This document shows positions 21,053-32,301 of a stretch of DNA of 64,000 nt, piece after piece (within the stretch, counting starts at the first letter, position 1; every line of letters starts with the position of its first letter). The position numbers and the translations under genes are program-made. A model generated the notes under the pieces. That model had not been told where the DNA came from. It worked only from the letters and a program-made list of their open reading frames with translations, and ran no database searches. Origin of the DNA: Acanthosepion esculentum (taxonomy: Eukaryota; Mollusca; Cephalopoda; Sepiida; Sepiidae); assembly GCA_964036315.1 (NCBI GenBank), contig OZ038485.1, forward strand, positions 95,047,951 to 95,111,950. Direction: 5' to 3'.

Positions 21053-21640
21053 TGCTAGACTCAAATTGGCAATTGCAAGTAAAAGCAAAGTTATTTAAGG
21101 TATTAATAGTAATTAACACTTTCCTAGATTAAAATAAGCAATTATTACTAAAGTAAATTATTTAAGGTATTAAAAGTAATTATGCCTTTACTATACTCAA
21201 ATAGGCAATTAATACTAAAGCAAAGTTATTTAATATATTAAAAATAATTATCTCTTTGCTAAACTCAGATAAGCACTTATTACTAAAGTCAGATTATTTA
21301 ATAATTATCCCTTTGATAGACTCAAATTGGCAATTACTACTAAAAGCAAAGTAATTTAAAGTATTAATAATAATTATCCCATTGCTAGACTCAAATTGGC
21401 AATTACTACTAAAAGCAAAGTAATTTAAAGTATTAATAATAATTATCCCATTGCTAGACTCAAATAGGAAATTATTACTAAAACACTTATTTAAGGTATT
21501 AATAATAATTATCCCCTTGATAGACTCAAGTAGGAAATTATTACTAAAACATCTACTTAAGGTATTAATAATAATTATCCCTTTGCTAGACTCCAATAGA
21601 CAATTACTATTAAAGGCAAAGGTATTTATGGTATTATATC
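21053..21640. repeat. Minisatellite, about 66-70 bp unit, nine copies
   Basis: Units start with GCTAGACTCAAAT and end TAATAATTATCCC. Nine can be aligned; the fourth is shortened and the fifth and sixth are almost identical. Short frames on both strands through it are repeat artefacts. Confidence 0.9.
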
Positions 21641-21839
21641 CATGCATAAATAAAACTTTGTCCAATTAAATAAGGGAAATGATAAATTTACATTCTTGAA
21701 AGTCAGGGCTTTATATCATCAGTGTAAATTCATAACTGCATTTTTAAGTGCCAACTTTCTAGATGGAATTATATTTATGAAAAAAAAATGAATCTTCTTT
21801 GCCATTAAATACATTAATTTATATATGAGCAAAGTTTAC
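21640..21839. other. Intronic, nothing recognised
   Basis: AT-rich intron sequence between the minisatellite and exon 4. Confidence 0.5.
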
Positions 21840-21962
21840 CTTCTGGTTGGAGATACGGGTCTGGCATTTTGATTGGATAAACACGTGGTGCTGTTTTTGG
21901 TGGGTAAGAGAACTTGGTGGTGGTTTCAGGGAATGGTTGCTTGTTGGGAAAAATGACAGAAT
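21840..21962 (-). CDS. SAXO-like gene, exon 4
   Basis: A 123-bp exon with acceptor TTTTCAG at 21963 upstream and donor GAAG/GTAAAC downstream. It enters with two bases completing an Asp codon and leaves with one base, exactly fitting exons 3 and 5. It encodes about 41 residues rich in Pro, Thr and Lys (F-P-E-T-T-T-K-F-S-Y-P-P near residue 12, then P-D-P-Y). The T-T-x-x-x-Y spacing matches the repeat modules in the other exons. Too short for a long open frame to reveal it; found by splice sites and phase. Confidence 0.8.
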
Positions 21963-22307
21963 CTGAAAACATAAAAAAATTTTAAGAGAAAGGGCATCCT
22001 GATGTAAATAGAAATATTCACTGTAACGAATTAAAATCAGTAGACGAAAATACAGAAAATCATATGCACAAGTAAAGATATATTTACAGGTGAGAAGTAG
22101 TATGATTTACATATCAAAAGAAGTTGATATTATAAAAGGTCTACATAATGTAACAAGAAGTGGTAGTATTCAAAGTCACATTAGTAGATGTACTAAGGAA
22201 GTTGTGAATACCTCCAAATGCAGTCCTAACTTATTTATTTTCTTTATTCCTTTTTCCTGTTATAGTAACAAATTGTCCGAATGACATATTAAACAGCTTC
22301 AAATTTA

Positions 22308-22732
22308 CATTATTCAGATTATTGTCCTCATCTTTGTTGCCATATTTATCACAACGTTTTGGCCGATGTATGCACCGGCCTTTTTCAGGTGATTGGAATG
22401 TTGAACTGAACCCTTTATTACACTCGCTGGGGTAAACTGTTCTAGTTCCATGTGCCATGTCTAATGGATGTCAGTTATCAGTTATCTCCTGCTTAATTCT
22501 CCTCTCCAAGTTCTCCACTGCCTTGACAAGGTATTGAACTTTGGGTCCTGTCACTGGAACTAGAACAGTCTACTGCAGTGAGTGAAAAAAAGGGTTCAGC
22601 TCAACATTCCAACCACCTGAAGAAGACTGGAGCGTACATCGGCTGAAATGTTGTGATAAATATGGCAACAAAGATGAGGACAATAGTCTGAATAATGTAA
22701 ATAGTATACATAATAACTCATCTCAGAAATAT
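22308..22732. mobile_element. Foldback repeat with 13-bp target duplication
   Basis: AGCTTCAAATTTA occurs at 22295-22307 and again at 22733-22745, bracketing 425 bp. Inside, two arms of about 165 bp are inverted. Each has a GGCCG/CGGCC-type hairpin preceded by a CTGAAAA/CTGAAGA box and followed by AAAACG/GAAATG, a GTTG...CAAC stem and a GGACAATAGTC hairpin. The left arm is shorter at its outer end, the right arm ends with CTCATCTCAGAAATAT. Penelope-like elements are known for inverted terminal copies and variable target duplications, so they are the best guess. Confidence 0.7.
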
Positions 22733-23099
22733 AGCTTCAAATTTAACTGGATCATTTTTTTTCTAAATATCACAGCTTTTTAAATAGAAAAATTCAGAGA
22801 CCTGAATGATAATGATTTGGGCTGACACTAAAATTTTTAGTCAATCTAAAAATAAATATACCATACATACGTGAATTGAATATTACTGCATATCTGGACT
22901 CTTGATATCATTTAGTTTAGTTAGTTTGGGTTTTTCCTTCCACTTGTACTGTTAGGTATCGCAGGGAGACACTGTCAGCGGCAAGGCAAGTGGCCTGGAG
23001 GAGAGATATCTCATGGGCTCTGAGAGTATCTGCCATTGAGTCTTCTTGGTCTGCCTCTCACTCTCCAGTCAGAGTACCTGAGGGTGTATGCTCGTAGGG

Positions 23100-23385
23100 C
23101 TGGTTGGTTGATAGTGAACATCCTAGCATTTCCATGAGCACCAAGGCAAATCTCATTAACGCCATTTTCCTACCAACACTGACATACCAGTGCCAGACAT
23201 GGCCCCTAACAAAAACCCTTGAGTGGAAACTGATCACTTGTAAGAGGAAATGCCCGAGGAAAGCAGTGAACAAGACCAGGCAAGGAAAGATCAGGAATGA
23301 GGCAATAGGAGATATGGTAGGAGCAATACCAACCATACAACACATCGAATGTCAGAAGATCAAGTGGTTCGGACACCTCACTCTG
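23100..23385 (+). pseudogene. LINE RT C-terminal fragment (family 4)
   Basis: The frame includes N-A-I-F-L-P-T-L-T-Y-Q-C-Q-T-W, K-C-P-R-K-A-V-N-K-T-R, I-R-N-E-A-I and I-K-W-F-G-H-L-T, the characteristic end of a non-LTR reverse transcriptase. At 23385 it switches abruptly to family 1 sequence. Confidence 0.8.
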
Positions 23386-23575
23386 GCTATATATATCACG
23401 AAATTCTCAACAAAATCCAAACTGTCTGTAATGTTATCAGTCATGACCTGGCATCTCAACTTCACTTTCCCGCTGTTATGATGTGGCTTTCTCTGCCTTT
23501 TCTATAAATATTTTCATGGGAATTGTTCTTTGTCTTGGTACCTCAGCTGCATGAATTTAAGCATGGTTTAAAGAC
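23385..23575 (+). pseudogene. LINE family 1 fragment fused behind family 4
   Basis: Reads ATCACGAAATTCTCAACAAA through CATGAATTTAAGCATGG, parallel to 7140-7325 of the longer family 1 copy. Begins mid-frame with no target duplication visible. Confidence 0.6.
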
Positions 23576-23785
23576 GTCTTCTCACTGGGATTATTCAACC
23601 TATACAGTGAAGCAAGTCTGAGAGAATCAGAATCCCTACCCGAATTCATTATTGGCAGCCACAGTCTTAATAATATAAGATATACAGATGACTCAGTGTT
23701 GGTAGCAGACATAGAAAAGAAACTACAGGAACTCTTACAAAAGGTAGTGAAGGAAAGTGAGAACATTAATTTTAGGTTTCTATTT
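23575..23785 (+). pseudogene. RT palm fragment, endonuclease-RT LINE
   Basis: Plus-strand translation has L-F-N-L-Y-S-E-A-S-L-R-E, then I-R-Y-T-D-D-S-V-L-V-A-D, the RT catalytic box (Y-x-D-D), then K-K-L-Q-E-L-L. It is the same RT type as 52160-54535, where the box is at 52938-52949. Covered on the opposite strand by a misleading 92-codon frame. Confidence 0.7.
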
Positions 23786-23909
23786 GTTTTTTTATGAAGT
23801 ATCGCCCCTTTGTGTTTTTTTTTAAAGCCAAACATTTTAAATTGTAAAAATACTTATTTTCTTTTTACAAGTGAATATTGCATTAATAAATTTTTTGTGA
23901 ATAATAGTG

Positions 23910-24320
23910 ATTTTTTTCCCAGATACATGTCCTACTATTTAACCCATAGCTGACAGGAGAAGTATTTATACTTTTCCAAAAGGCATTTGCACATAAGTCC
24001 TTTGTCTCATGTTTAGGATTAGGTTCCAGGTTCCTTCTAAAGTCTACTTCATCTTTATGCTTCTAATGTCTCTACTTAAACTTTGAAATTTTATCTTCTA
24101 TTTATTTGTTTTCCTCAATAGTAGATAGGTTCAGTTATCATATGATTCATACTCCTCCCCAGTCTTTTGAACAGTAATAGAGTTTTATACCTTGTTCCCT
24201 GTTTAGGATTGGGTTTCTGGCTCCTTCTAAAGTATATTCATTCTCTTTTACTCCCAGTTACCACTGGCATCTTAGTTGCATTATTGCCTTGCTTGGGGTG
24301 AATTGATTAAAAAGAAAAAA
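23910..24320. repeat. SINE S4 remnant and two LINE 3' UTR copies
   Basis: 23910-24000 matches the S4 body in reverse. GTTTAGGATT(G/A)GG-type tails start at 24000 and 24196, the second ending CCTTGCTTGGGGTGAATTG plus A-rich tail. Confidence 0.55.
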
Positions 24321-24693
24321 AAATATCCCATGGTTGATTTCCTCAATTCCAACATAAGTAGCCAAGTCATCTGAAATAATATGGCTTCCAGGTTGAATAT
24401 ACCACACAATCAGCTCTTTCAGAGTCTCTGCTCACTGATTTGGTCTCTCAACTAAAAAGCACTTTCCATAACTCCACTTGATATCACTGAATACCTGATG
24501 TCCAGGGTACCATTGGTCATGGTGATATATACAATGAAAAAACTTTGTCTCATCTATTTCATTCAATACAAAATGACAGTTTATTTTATGGAATATGACC
24601 TTAAATAAATTGATTAAACAATCATATTTATTAGAGGAAACATCAGTCAAACTACCCTCAGGAAACCTTGTGCAAATATTTAATTTTTCTTAC

Positions 24694-24928
24694 CTGCACA
24701 GCTTGGCAATTCTCCAAATGGAATTGCCCTCTCAGTCATATGTGCTGGCCATTTCTTGTAATGCTCCTTTGCTGTTGTGTTGTCTTCAAATTTGCCTGTA
24801 AGTTTCAGAGTGGCATCATTCTTTGGCAGTGGGACAGGCACGGCTGGAAAGCCCTTTTTGGCACTAAACTCTTGGCTGTATGATGTGGCACCCAAGAAAG
24901 GCTTACTTGGAGGCTCATAGTGTTCTTC
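24694..24928 (-). CDS. SAXO-like gene, exon 3
   Basis: A 235-bp exon. The acceptor CTCACACAG lies at 24929-24937 and the donor GCAG/GTAAG at 24693. It starts in phase 0, matching exon 2, and leaves one base. The 78 residues begin E-E-H-Y-E-P-P-S-K-P-F, then T-S-Y-S-Q-E-F and G-K-F-E-D-N-T-T-A-K-E-H-Y-K-K-W. The last is a textbook SAXO/FAM154 module (Phe-acidic, Thr-Thr, aromatic, Trp). These modules bind and stabilise axonemal or centriolar microtubules in the family. No stop in frame and strong splice sites make this exon secure. Confidence 0.88.
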
Positions 24929-26204
24929 CTGTGTGAGAGATTGTTTTCCAAAAGCAAATGGTATCTATATATTTCTGTATTTTTGTGTTTGTTATCATAA
25001 TGCTACAAATACAGCACATTGTAATGCAATCTTTGTCAGCACACTAGAATTAAACTGGTCTAAATTGGAGGATAATGTAGTTTGCAGTCCTACTAGAACA
25101 TCAGTTTCTAAGTAATTTTTAATTAAGTATAAATTGACAAAACAAAAATGTCAGTCCAAGGGAGATAACAAAGAGGCCGAAAGAGAATTCTACAAGTGAG
25201 AAGTGCCAGAGATAAAACAGTTAGCATAGAACTTACCGTTATATCTATCCATTTCAACTGTAAAATGATGAAATCTTACTACCAATCTAGTTCAGTGTGT
25301 AAATTTGTAAAGTCTAGATACCAAAGAGGAAAGCAATATTTATTTTGAAAAATCCAAAAGTGTGGCACAAGGCCAAAAAGGGAGGGGAATAAGAGAAGGC
25401 TGGCCTTCAAACTGTCTAATATTAAACTTAGCTAACCATGATTACTGACCCAAACATACCACAGTATTCCTTACACCAAAACAACACATTCTTGCTTACC
25501 ATTCTTACCACAGGCACCATAATACCTCAAAGTCTCTATGAAGTCCTAACTAATTCCCATATCTACCAAAGAGGAAAGCTAATCAGAACAACTAATATGA
25601 AAATATTTATAGAAAAGGCACAGGGGAGCTGCATTACATCGGTGGGAAATGGACTGATGCCAAGATGCCAGGTCAGGACTGATAACACTGCAGATTCTTC
25701 TTTGTATTTCATCAAGAATCTTTAACTATATAGCAGAAGCATCTGACCAGGTGTAAAGTGAGTTCAGAGTTGTTTGATGAATGTTTATAATTTTTCTGAA
25801 TAGTTAAATTAGATAGCAGCTTTAAATGGTTAACATTTACAATGATACATTGTTTATGTATGCGTGCATGTGTGTTGTTGTTTTTTAGTGTATCGTTGCT
25901 GAGAAGTTTTGATGTGAGCAATCAAAACAATGTAAAGAACAGCTTGTAAAAGACTCCTTGGACAGCTGTTACTATAACTGATAAATCAAGGAAGCTATAT
26001 GTTCACAAAGGAAACATAAACTGAGTAAGTAGGGGCAGCGACAAAATGAAATAAAATCAATAAATAACATAATAATAATGAATAATAATGATTAATAAAA
26101 AAAGAAAAACAAATATATTTTCCCATGATGCTAGTAGTAAAGGAACTGAAAATATGATTACCCACTTGGCTTCATCAAAGACTTTCAGGCAGTGCTGTTC
26201 TTTC

Positions 26205-26505
26205 TTTCTATGTGCCGTGTCCTTTCAGGACGTAGGCGATCATGGCTCTCAATTTCCTTCTATCCCTTACAGCTCGCAACAAGTTCCTTCCCCAGACTAC
26301 AGTCTGTCATCCATTTGCTTAAGGCTGCTAGATATGTCTTGCATTGTTTTCGCTTGTCTCTTTTTCCCTCTATCTGACCTGTGAGTATCAGATTCTCCAA
26401 GCTCTCCTTCCTCATTATATGTCCCAGGAACTTCAGCTGCTTCTTCTTGATGTTAAGTATAAGCCTCCTCCTTGTTTGAATCCTCTCTAACACCTCATCG
26501 TTGAT
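26205..26505 (-). pseudogene. LINE family 2 tail, left arm of inverted pair
   Basis: Starts with ATGTGCCGTGTCCTTTCAGG and encodes, on the minus strand, K-K-Q-L-K-F-L-G-H-I-M-R-K-E and L-T-G-Q-I-E-G-K. Confidence 0.8.
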
Positions 26506-26890
26506 CAAGAAAAAGAAGAGACTTGAAGGAACAGAAATGTGGTTCTACAGAAAGATACTGAGAATACCATGGACCAAATATATGAGCAACAACAAGGTTT
26601 TAGAGAAAATGGAAAGGAAAAGGAAACTTATACTTCCCATCAGGAAGGGACAGTTGAAATTTCTCAGGCACATAATGAGGAAGGAGGGCTTGGAAAATCT
26701 GATACTCAGAGGACAGATTGAGGGCAAGAGAAACAGAGAAAAAACAGCATGTAACATACTTGATGGGCTTGAATAAATGGATGGTAGAACAGGGTTAAGG
26801 AGAAATAACAATATAAGAGCGACAACGGACAGGAAGATGTGGAGGGCCATGACTGTTTATGTCCTGAAGGGACACGGCACATAAAGAAGA
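26505..26890 (+). pseudogene. LINE family 2 tail, right arm of inverted pair
   Basis: Frame 26501-26776 reads M-W-F-Y-R-K-I-L-R-I-P-W, L-K-F-L-R-H-I-M-R-K-E and ends in the non-coding GTCCTGAAGGGACACGGCAC. It directly abuts the opposite-facing copy on its left. Confidence 0.8.
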
Positions 26891-26984
26891 AGAAATATAA
26901 TTCTCTTCCTCTAATTCAGTCAAGAATATTAATCATATAGATAAAATATTATACAGTGAAAATTTCATAAATGTTGCTGTTAAA

Positions 26985-27190
26985 TCCAAACTCTCTAACA
27001 CCTCATTGTTGATCATATGCTCGGTCAATGATATCTTCAGCATCCTTCTGTAGACCCACATCTCTGTTGCCTCGAGTCTCTTCTTCATCTTTGAGGAAAT
27101 TGTCCAACATTCGCTATTGTAAAGAAGAACAGATGTCACATTCCTTACATTTCTTTCTCCCTCTTGCTTCAAGATGTAGTACCACATGAT
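26985..27190 (-). pseudogene. LINE family 2 fragment
   Basis: Minus strand holds L-L-Y-N-S-E-C-W-T-I, K-K-R-L-E-A-T-E-M-W and T-E-H-M-I-N-N-E-V-L. Confidence 0.75.
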
Positions 27191-27884
27191 AATTACATTC
27201 CCACTGGGAACGTTAGTTTCCCCCGGTCCACTGACGTCTTTCTCTTTTCACTTTCCAAAGCAAGATGTTTGCACGTGTCTTCCAATTTCTTCACCTATGC
27301 AGTAAATCAACCTTTTCTTTGGTCATTCCAACTCAGCACAAGGCTAACTTAAGCTCGACCATTATAACATTTCATGAATGCTGCTGTTAAATCCAAAAGC
27401 ATAACAAAAAACTGAACCATGCATCCACCCTGATTGCTTAAAAGGACCTGCTCACTACACTCAAGGCAAGCAGGCAAGCAGTCACTGAATTTATCAGTGG
27501 TCTCAGGTCAAAATTCAGTTAATATCTTCTTGTCCTGTGTCTTGCTGGACATTTAATATGTTTCTAAAAATCATTCCACAAGAAAATGAATTTAATTTGA
27601 TTTTTTTAAATATTTTTGTTTTCTTTAAGGATGCCATTCTTAACATTACTGAAACTTAGAATAACAACTCATATGTATTGTCAAAGCTTCCTTGTCAATG
27701 CACTTAGTTCAGTCATGAATATTAATCAATGTTTAAATGTGCTCTAAAATTGGTCTTGAAGTGTGATTAATTTTTGAACCAACCAAAGAAGTTCCTACTG
27801 AGAAGATATTTGTCAGAGTGTCATCAATTTGTTACCTGTATTTTCCCAGTCTTGGGACTGTTTTAATTTAATATAAGCATCTCC

Positions 27885-28260
27885 ACACATATGAAGAAGA
27901 AACTTGAAGCAACAAAAATGTGGTTCTACAGAAGGATGCTGAGAATACTATGGACCAAATATATGAGCAGCAACAAGGTTTTAAAGAAAATGGAAAGAAG
28001 AAGGAAACTTATACTTAACACCAGGAAGAGAACGTTAAAATTTCTAGGGCACATGACGAAGAAAGAGAAATTGAAAATTTTGATACTCACAGGACAGATG
28101 AAGGAATAGAGGAAAACAATGCATAACCTACCTACTGAGTTTGAGTAAATGGATGGCAGAGCAAGGTTTAAGAGATAAATTTTATTAAGAGCTAAGAGAG
28201 TGTGGAGAGCCATATTTGCCTATGTCCTGAAGGGACATGCCACGTAGAAGAAGAAGATGC
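27885..28260 (+). pseudogene. LINE family 2 tail
   Basis: Encodes K-K-K-L-E-A-T-K-M-W-F-Y-R-R-M-L and ends in GTCCTGAAGGGACATGCCAC. Confidence 0.75.
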
Positions 28261-28965
28261 TCAATAATAAATAAACATAGGTATGGTTCCTAAACTTTCT
28301 AAACTTCTCCCCAAATAAAAAAATGAGATGAAGATAGTGAGAGGTGCTGTGGGTTTAGGAAGGTAAATTAAGCTAACAGAAAGAATGATATCAAACTGAG
28401 CTTGTTCTTTTTATATACTAGTATTCATCTGATACAAGGCCCAAGAGTCACTCAATGTAGAAGGTTACTGTGTGGTGCTGTATGAGTGTAAAAAAAGGGC
28501 AAGATGTGAAGTTCATGGAGCAATGCAGGAAAACTAACAGTTAACCTTAAGCTTGAAGGAGTCAAGATTGTAGTGAGTGGAAAAACATCCTTGTCATATA
28601 GGAAGAAAATGAGTAACTACCGACACTAAGGTTCGAGTATGTACACTTTAGACTTATGAATATGTTTTCTGCCAGGTGTATAAATAATGGCGTCAGGCTA
28701 CTGACTGCAGTAATTACTGAGTAACTAGTGAGTAGAATTATCCAGTCAGATTAGTGTGAATTATTGTGCGTCGATGATTTGGGGTTTGATTTAGGATTTA
28801 CCGGACATTAAACCAAGCCGCTCTACTAACAAGGTATTCACTGAAATGGTTAATTATCTTTAGTTGACTTTTACTTGTTCTTGTTAAGCATTTATTTGTG
28901 GTTGTAATTAAATAATATTTTGTCTTAACATTAAAGTCTTGAGTTATACCTAATTATTAATGGTC
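28260..28965. other. Non-coding, possible promoter-like stretch
   Basis: GTATAAATAATGG near 28679 resembles a TATA region, as at 8340, but no repeat ends were found. 28400-28600 has a decayed LINE family 1 tail (CATCTGATACAAGGCCCAAG). Confidence 0.35.
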
Positions 28966-28969
28966 ACCG

Positions 28970-29345
28970 TATGTCACAAAAATCCTGTTGGGAGTCTGTT
29001 CCACAAAGCAGCAGTTCTTAGGAAGAAGCTATCTGAAAGGAACTTTATTCTTACTATTGAAATACAAAAGGAATAGAGATGATTCATATTTGTGTATGTG
29101 GCATGACAAGTCCTAGTTGTAAAGGTCAGGGCTGGTGGGGCTAAGGAATGTAGCTCATTAGAACACATGCCATGGAGGTAGCCATAGAGCAGCCAGAGGC
29201 TCATGTTTCCTCTGTGGGAAAGAGGTTGTTGGGTGGAAAATAATTCATCACCCACAAGGCTGTGTAGATGAACTCTATCAAGGCAGGCAAGTGATGACTG
29301 GGCAACTCCAGTCCAGATATAGCAGCAATGCTTCATTTTTGTTCT
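28970..29345 (-). pseudogene. LINE 3' region, family 1
   Basis: Minus strand encodes H-C-C-Y-I-W-T-G-V-A, H-R-G-N-M-S-L-W-L-L-Y and F-F-L-R-T-A-A-L-W-N-R-L-P in one open frame. Confidence 0.8.
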
Positions 29346-29778
29346 GATCTGGTTCTTGTAAAGATAGAGGTCTTACGCAATAAAAATTTCTGATCAATGT
29401 CCAGCTAATATCACCACATTAGGCTATGGACTTATTGATCCACACTTTCCAAATATGGAGAGAGGCACTGAGAGTGAGGAGAGGTAAGCTAAGCTTTCAG
29501 AACAGACACTATCTAAACTCTCCATTAATCTTGAGAAAAACACTGAGAAAAATATTAAATATAACACTTCATAAGTTTTATTTTATTCACTAAACTTTGC
29601 CTACTGCTACGGGACCTTATCCTATTAGATTTGCTATTTGTTGATTTGTGTTAAACTTTTTTGAATTTCCAACATTTTATTCTGATCTCTCAATAACTTA
29701 ACAATATCTTTTTGCTCTTTTTAGATTATAGCTTGTTATTCAACCTTGATATATCTGAAATTAAGTAATATCAATTGA

Positions 29779-30082
29779 AAAATTAATTTCAGTTGAGCTC
29801 TCTGGTTTGAGGTGTGAATTTGTAAACAGTGACTATTTAAGCTAATATTGCACGACTCTTCGGCAGAATTGAGTCACTGTCAGTCACTGTGTGTTTATCT
29901 AAATCTAAAAATAAACACGCTAAAATTCACCTTCATCCCTGACCGTGCGCTGACGGCTTAGTGGGAGACATTCCGACTGACGCAAATTCTGTCGGGTTTC
30001 GATCCTAGCTAGAGGCAAGCGATCGTCTAGCCACACTGATGAGCTGTGAAACAGCGAAACAGTCTGTCTGTGGATGACAAAA

Positions 30083-30091
<9 letters not shown>
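29779..30091 (+). repeat. tRNA-derived SINE, family S2
   Basis: Best preserved S2 copy: GACGGCTTAGTGGGAGA, B-box GGGTTTCGATCCTAGC and end GTCTGTGGATGACAA, followed by A-run and (AT)n. Confidence 0.8.

Positions 30092-30130
<39 letters not shown>
30091..30130. repeat. (AT)n at SINE 3' end
   Basis: AT tract after the S2 copy. Confidence 0.95.
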
Positions 30131-30132
<2 letters not shown>

Positions 30133-30608
30133 GCTGGCCACTTGTATTCGAGGATACCTGTTTACTAGGGCGACTAGCCAATCCCTATTGCAGACTCTTG
30201 CTCAGGCACATTTGTGTTTGTTCAACACCCACAGAGCCAATCTGTGGTTTATACTGCAACTATGCTGAGAAGACATTAGTTACAGATTTTGGGAGAGAGT
30301 GCGTTATCTAGAATGATCAACAATCTGAACAACACCAGCACACTCAAACCCTTGGACACGATGACTTGTGACTTCGTGCTAGCACAACTATTGATGACCT
30401 CAAGGGTTCTGTCTACGCAATTTCACTCACAAGGCTTGGGTCAACCTGTGGTATGGTTTTCAGGCACTTTCCAAAGGTGCCACACGCTGGGATCATCCAC
30501 CAGACCGATAACACCAGGAAGTCTCCTTTCTGATAAATCAACCATGGTGAGATTCAAACCTGGGTTTCATGGTCAGAAAATGAACATTCTAACCATTCAA
30601 CCACATGC

Positions 30609-30612
<4 letters not shown>
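30131..30612 (-). repeat. tRNA-derived SINE, family S3
   Basis: On the minus strand the head reads GGGCATGTGGTTGAATGGTT (A-box) and CCAGGTTTGAATCTCACC (B-box), followed by a 380-bp body. Copies at 54640-55020 (plus) and 61405-61845 (minus). Confidence 0.8.

Positions 30613-30686
<74 letters not shown>
30612..30686. repeat. (AT)n microsatellite
   Basis: AT tract of about 75 bp. Confidence 0.95.
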
Positions 30687-30688
<2 letters not shown>

Positions 30689-31007
30689 TACAGTTCAAAA
30701 GTTTCAGTCTACCCCTGGTTCTTGAAAATGACTGAGACACTCATACGCACTTGAACAAAATAATTATGCATTAACTTCCATCTGCAATTTTGATCACAAT
30801 TCTGAACTCTGACAGAGGGTGTTTCAAAGTATTTAGATGTTATTCCCAACTCATCTTGGCTGCCTCATCCATCAATCTTTAAAAAAACAACTCTTGGCAC
30901 CCGTTCATAATTGGAAAAATACGATAAAAAAATGAAACTGAAAGACATTGTTGGTTCTTTTTAATCAGACTTGTTAGGATGAATACTTGCTGTCTAAATA
31001 CACCTTA

Positions 31008-31013
<6 letters not shown>
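30687..31013 (+). mobile_element. Tc1-type end plus transposon fragment
   Basis: Begins with CACTACAGTTCAAAAGTTTC, the Tc1-like terminal sequence. The rest is the inverse twin of 15259-15555. Confidence 0.6.
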
Positions 31014-31595
<582 letters not shown>

Positions 31596-31955
31596 AGTTG
31601 CATAATAATATCACACTACTAAATAAGTTATTGTAAATATTTCTAATAAAAATAGATATTTTAAGACATTTTAAAGTTTAAAACAATTGTCTTGTTTAAA
31701 AAATGGTAAATTTACTTTTCATTCTATTCAATGTATTTAACACGTCTATATTATTTGACAGAAAACTTGAAGAAAATTGAGACAGTATCAGTAGTTGCAG
31801 TGATATTATTAACAGTAGATGCAAACACACTGACACAAAGCCTTGCTTTTCCCAGTTCTTCAATTTCCTTTTCCTTTCATATGACAAAATACTAACAAAC
31901 AGATTTTACCAATTCTATTGTTGTGTGTCAATATAACACAAAGTTATCAAATTAT

Positions 31956-32115
31956 ATGATCAATTTGTTTACTTACCGTGTATATTGGTTTACGTCGCTC
32001 AATCTCACCATAGTTTTTGAACTCTGACCTCTGATGATCAATTTGTTTACTTACCGTGTATATTGGTTTACGTCGCTCAATCTCACCATAGTTTTTGAAC
32101 TCTGACCTCTGATGA
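31956..32115. repeat. Perfect 78-bp tandem duplication in exon 2
   Basis: The copies 31956-32033 and 32034-32111 are identical (a few further bases also match). The unit carries the last 20 codons of exon 2, the donor GTAAGT and 12 intron-side bases beyond it. Confidence 0.95.
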
Positions 32116-32301
32116 GTTTCAAAAGACATATTTGGTGGATTAGGATTTCTTGGTGACATTGGTGGTCGCTTGCTAGATCTTGGTCGGGGATCAGCAACTG
32201 CTTTGAAAGTTGATGCATAGTTGGTTTCTGGAAGTTTTTCTGAGCTTCTTTGAGGGGGAAGGGAACTTAGCCTGGGGTGTCGTCCTTTTCTCTTGTGGTG
32301 T
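32055..32301 (-). CDS. SAXO-like gene, exon 2 (alternative end at 31977)
   Basis: Acceptor CTTGCTAG at 32302-32309; the first base completes a Gly codon with exon 1. It encodes H-H-K-R-K-G-R-H-P-R-L, T-N-Y-A-S-T-F-K and, at the end, R-S-E-F-K-N-Y-G-E-I-E-R-R-K-P. C-G-H-H following C-D-C resembles the C-G-R-H-H region near the SAXO N-terminus. The proximal donor (32054-32049) gives 82 codons. The duplicated donor at 31976-31971 gives 108, adding 26 residues in frame. Both leave phase 0 and fit exon 3, so two isoforms are possible. Confidence 0.85.

Larger units (their letters stand above)
9799..21839 (-). other. SAXO-like gene, intron 4 (12 kb)
   Basis: Bounded by donor CAGAAG/GTAAAC at 21839 and acceptor TTTTAG at 9799. 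It hosts SINE arrays, mariner and Tc1 pieces and two gypsy fossils annotated separately. The length of this intron is due mostly to those insertions. Confidence 0.75.
21963..24693 (-). other. SAXO-like gene, intron 3
   Basis: Contains the foldback repeat at 22308, LINE fragments at 23100-23780 and LINE tails at 24000-24320. The remainder shows nothing recognisable. Confidence 0.7.

Noticed and set aside
21053..21640. CRISPR-like repeat-spacer array
   Set aside because: Units are contiguous 66-70 bp repeats without unique spacers, in eukaryotic DNA.
26088..26384. 98-codon plus-strand frame
   Set aside because: Its right part is the reverse of the LINE family 2 tail; no independent support.
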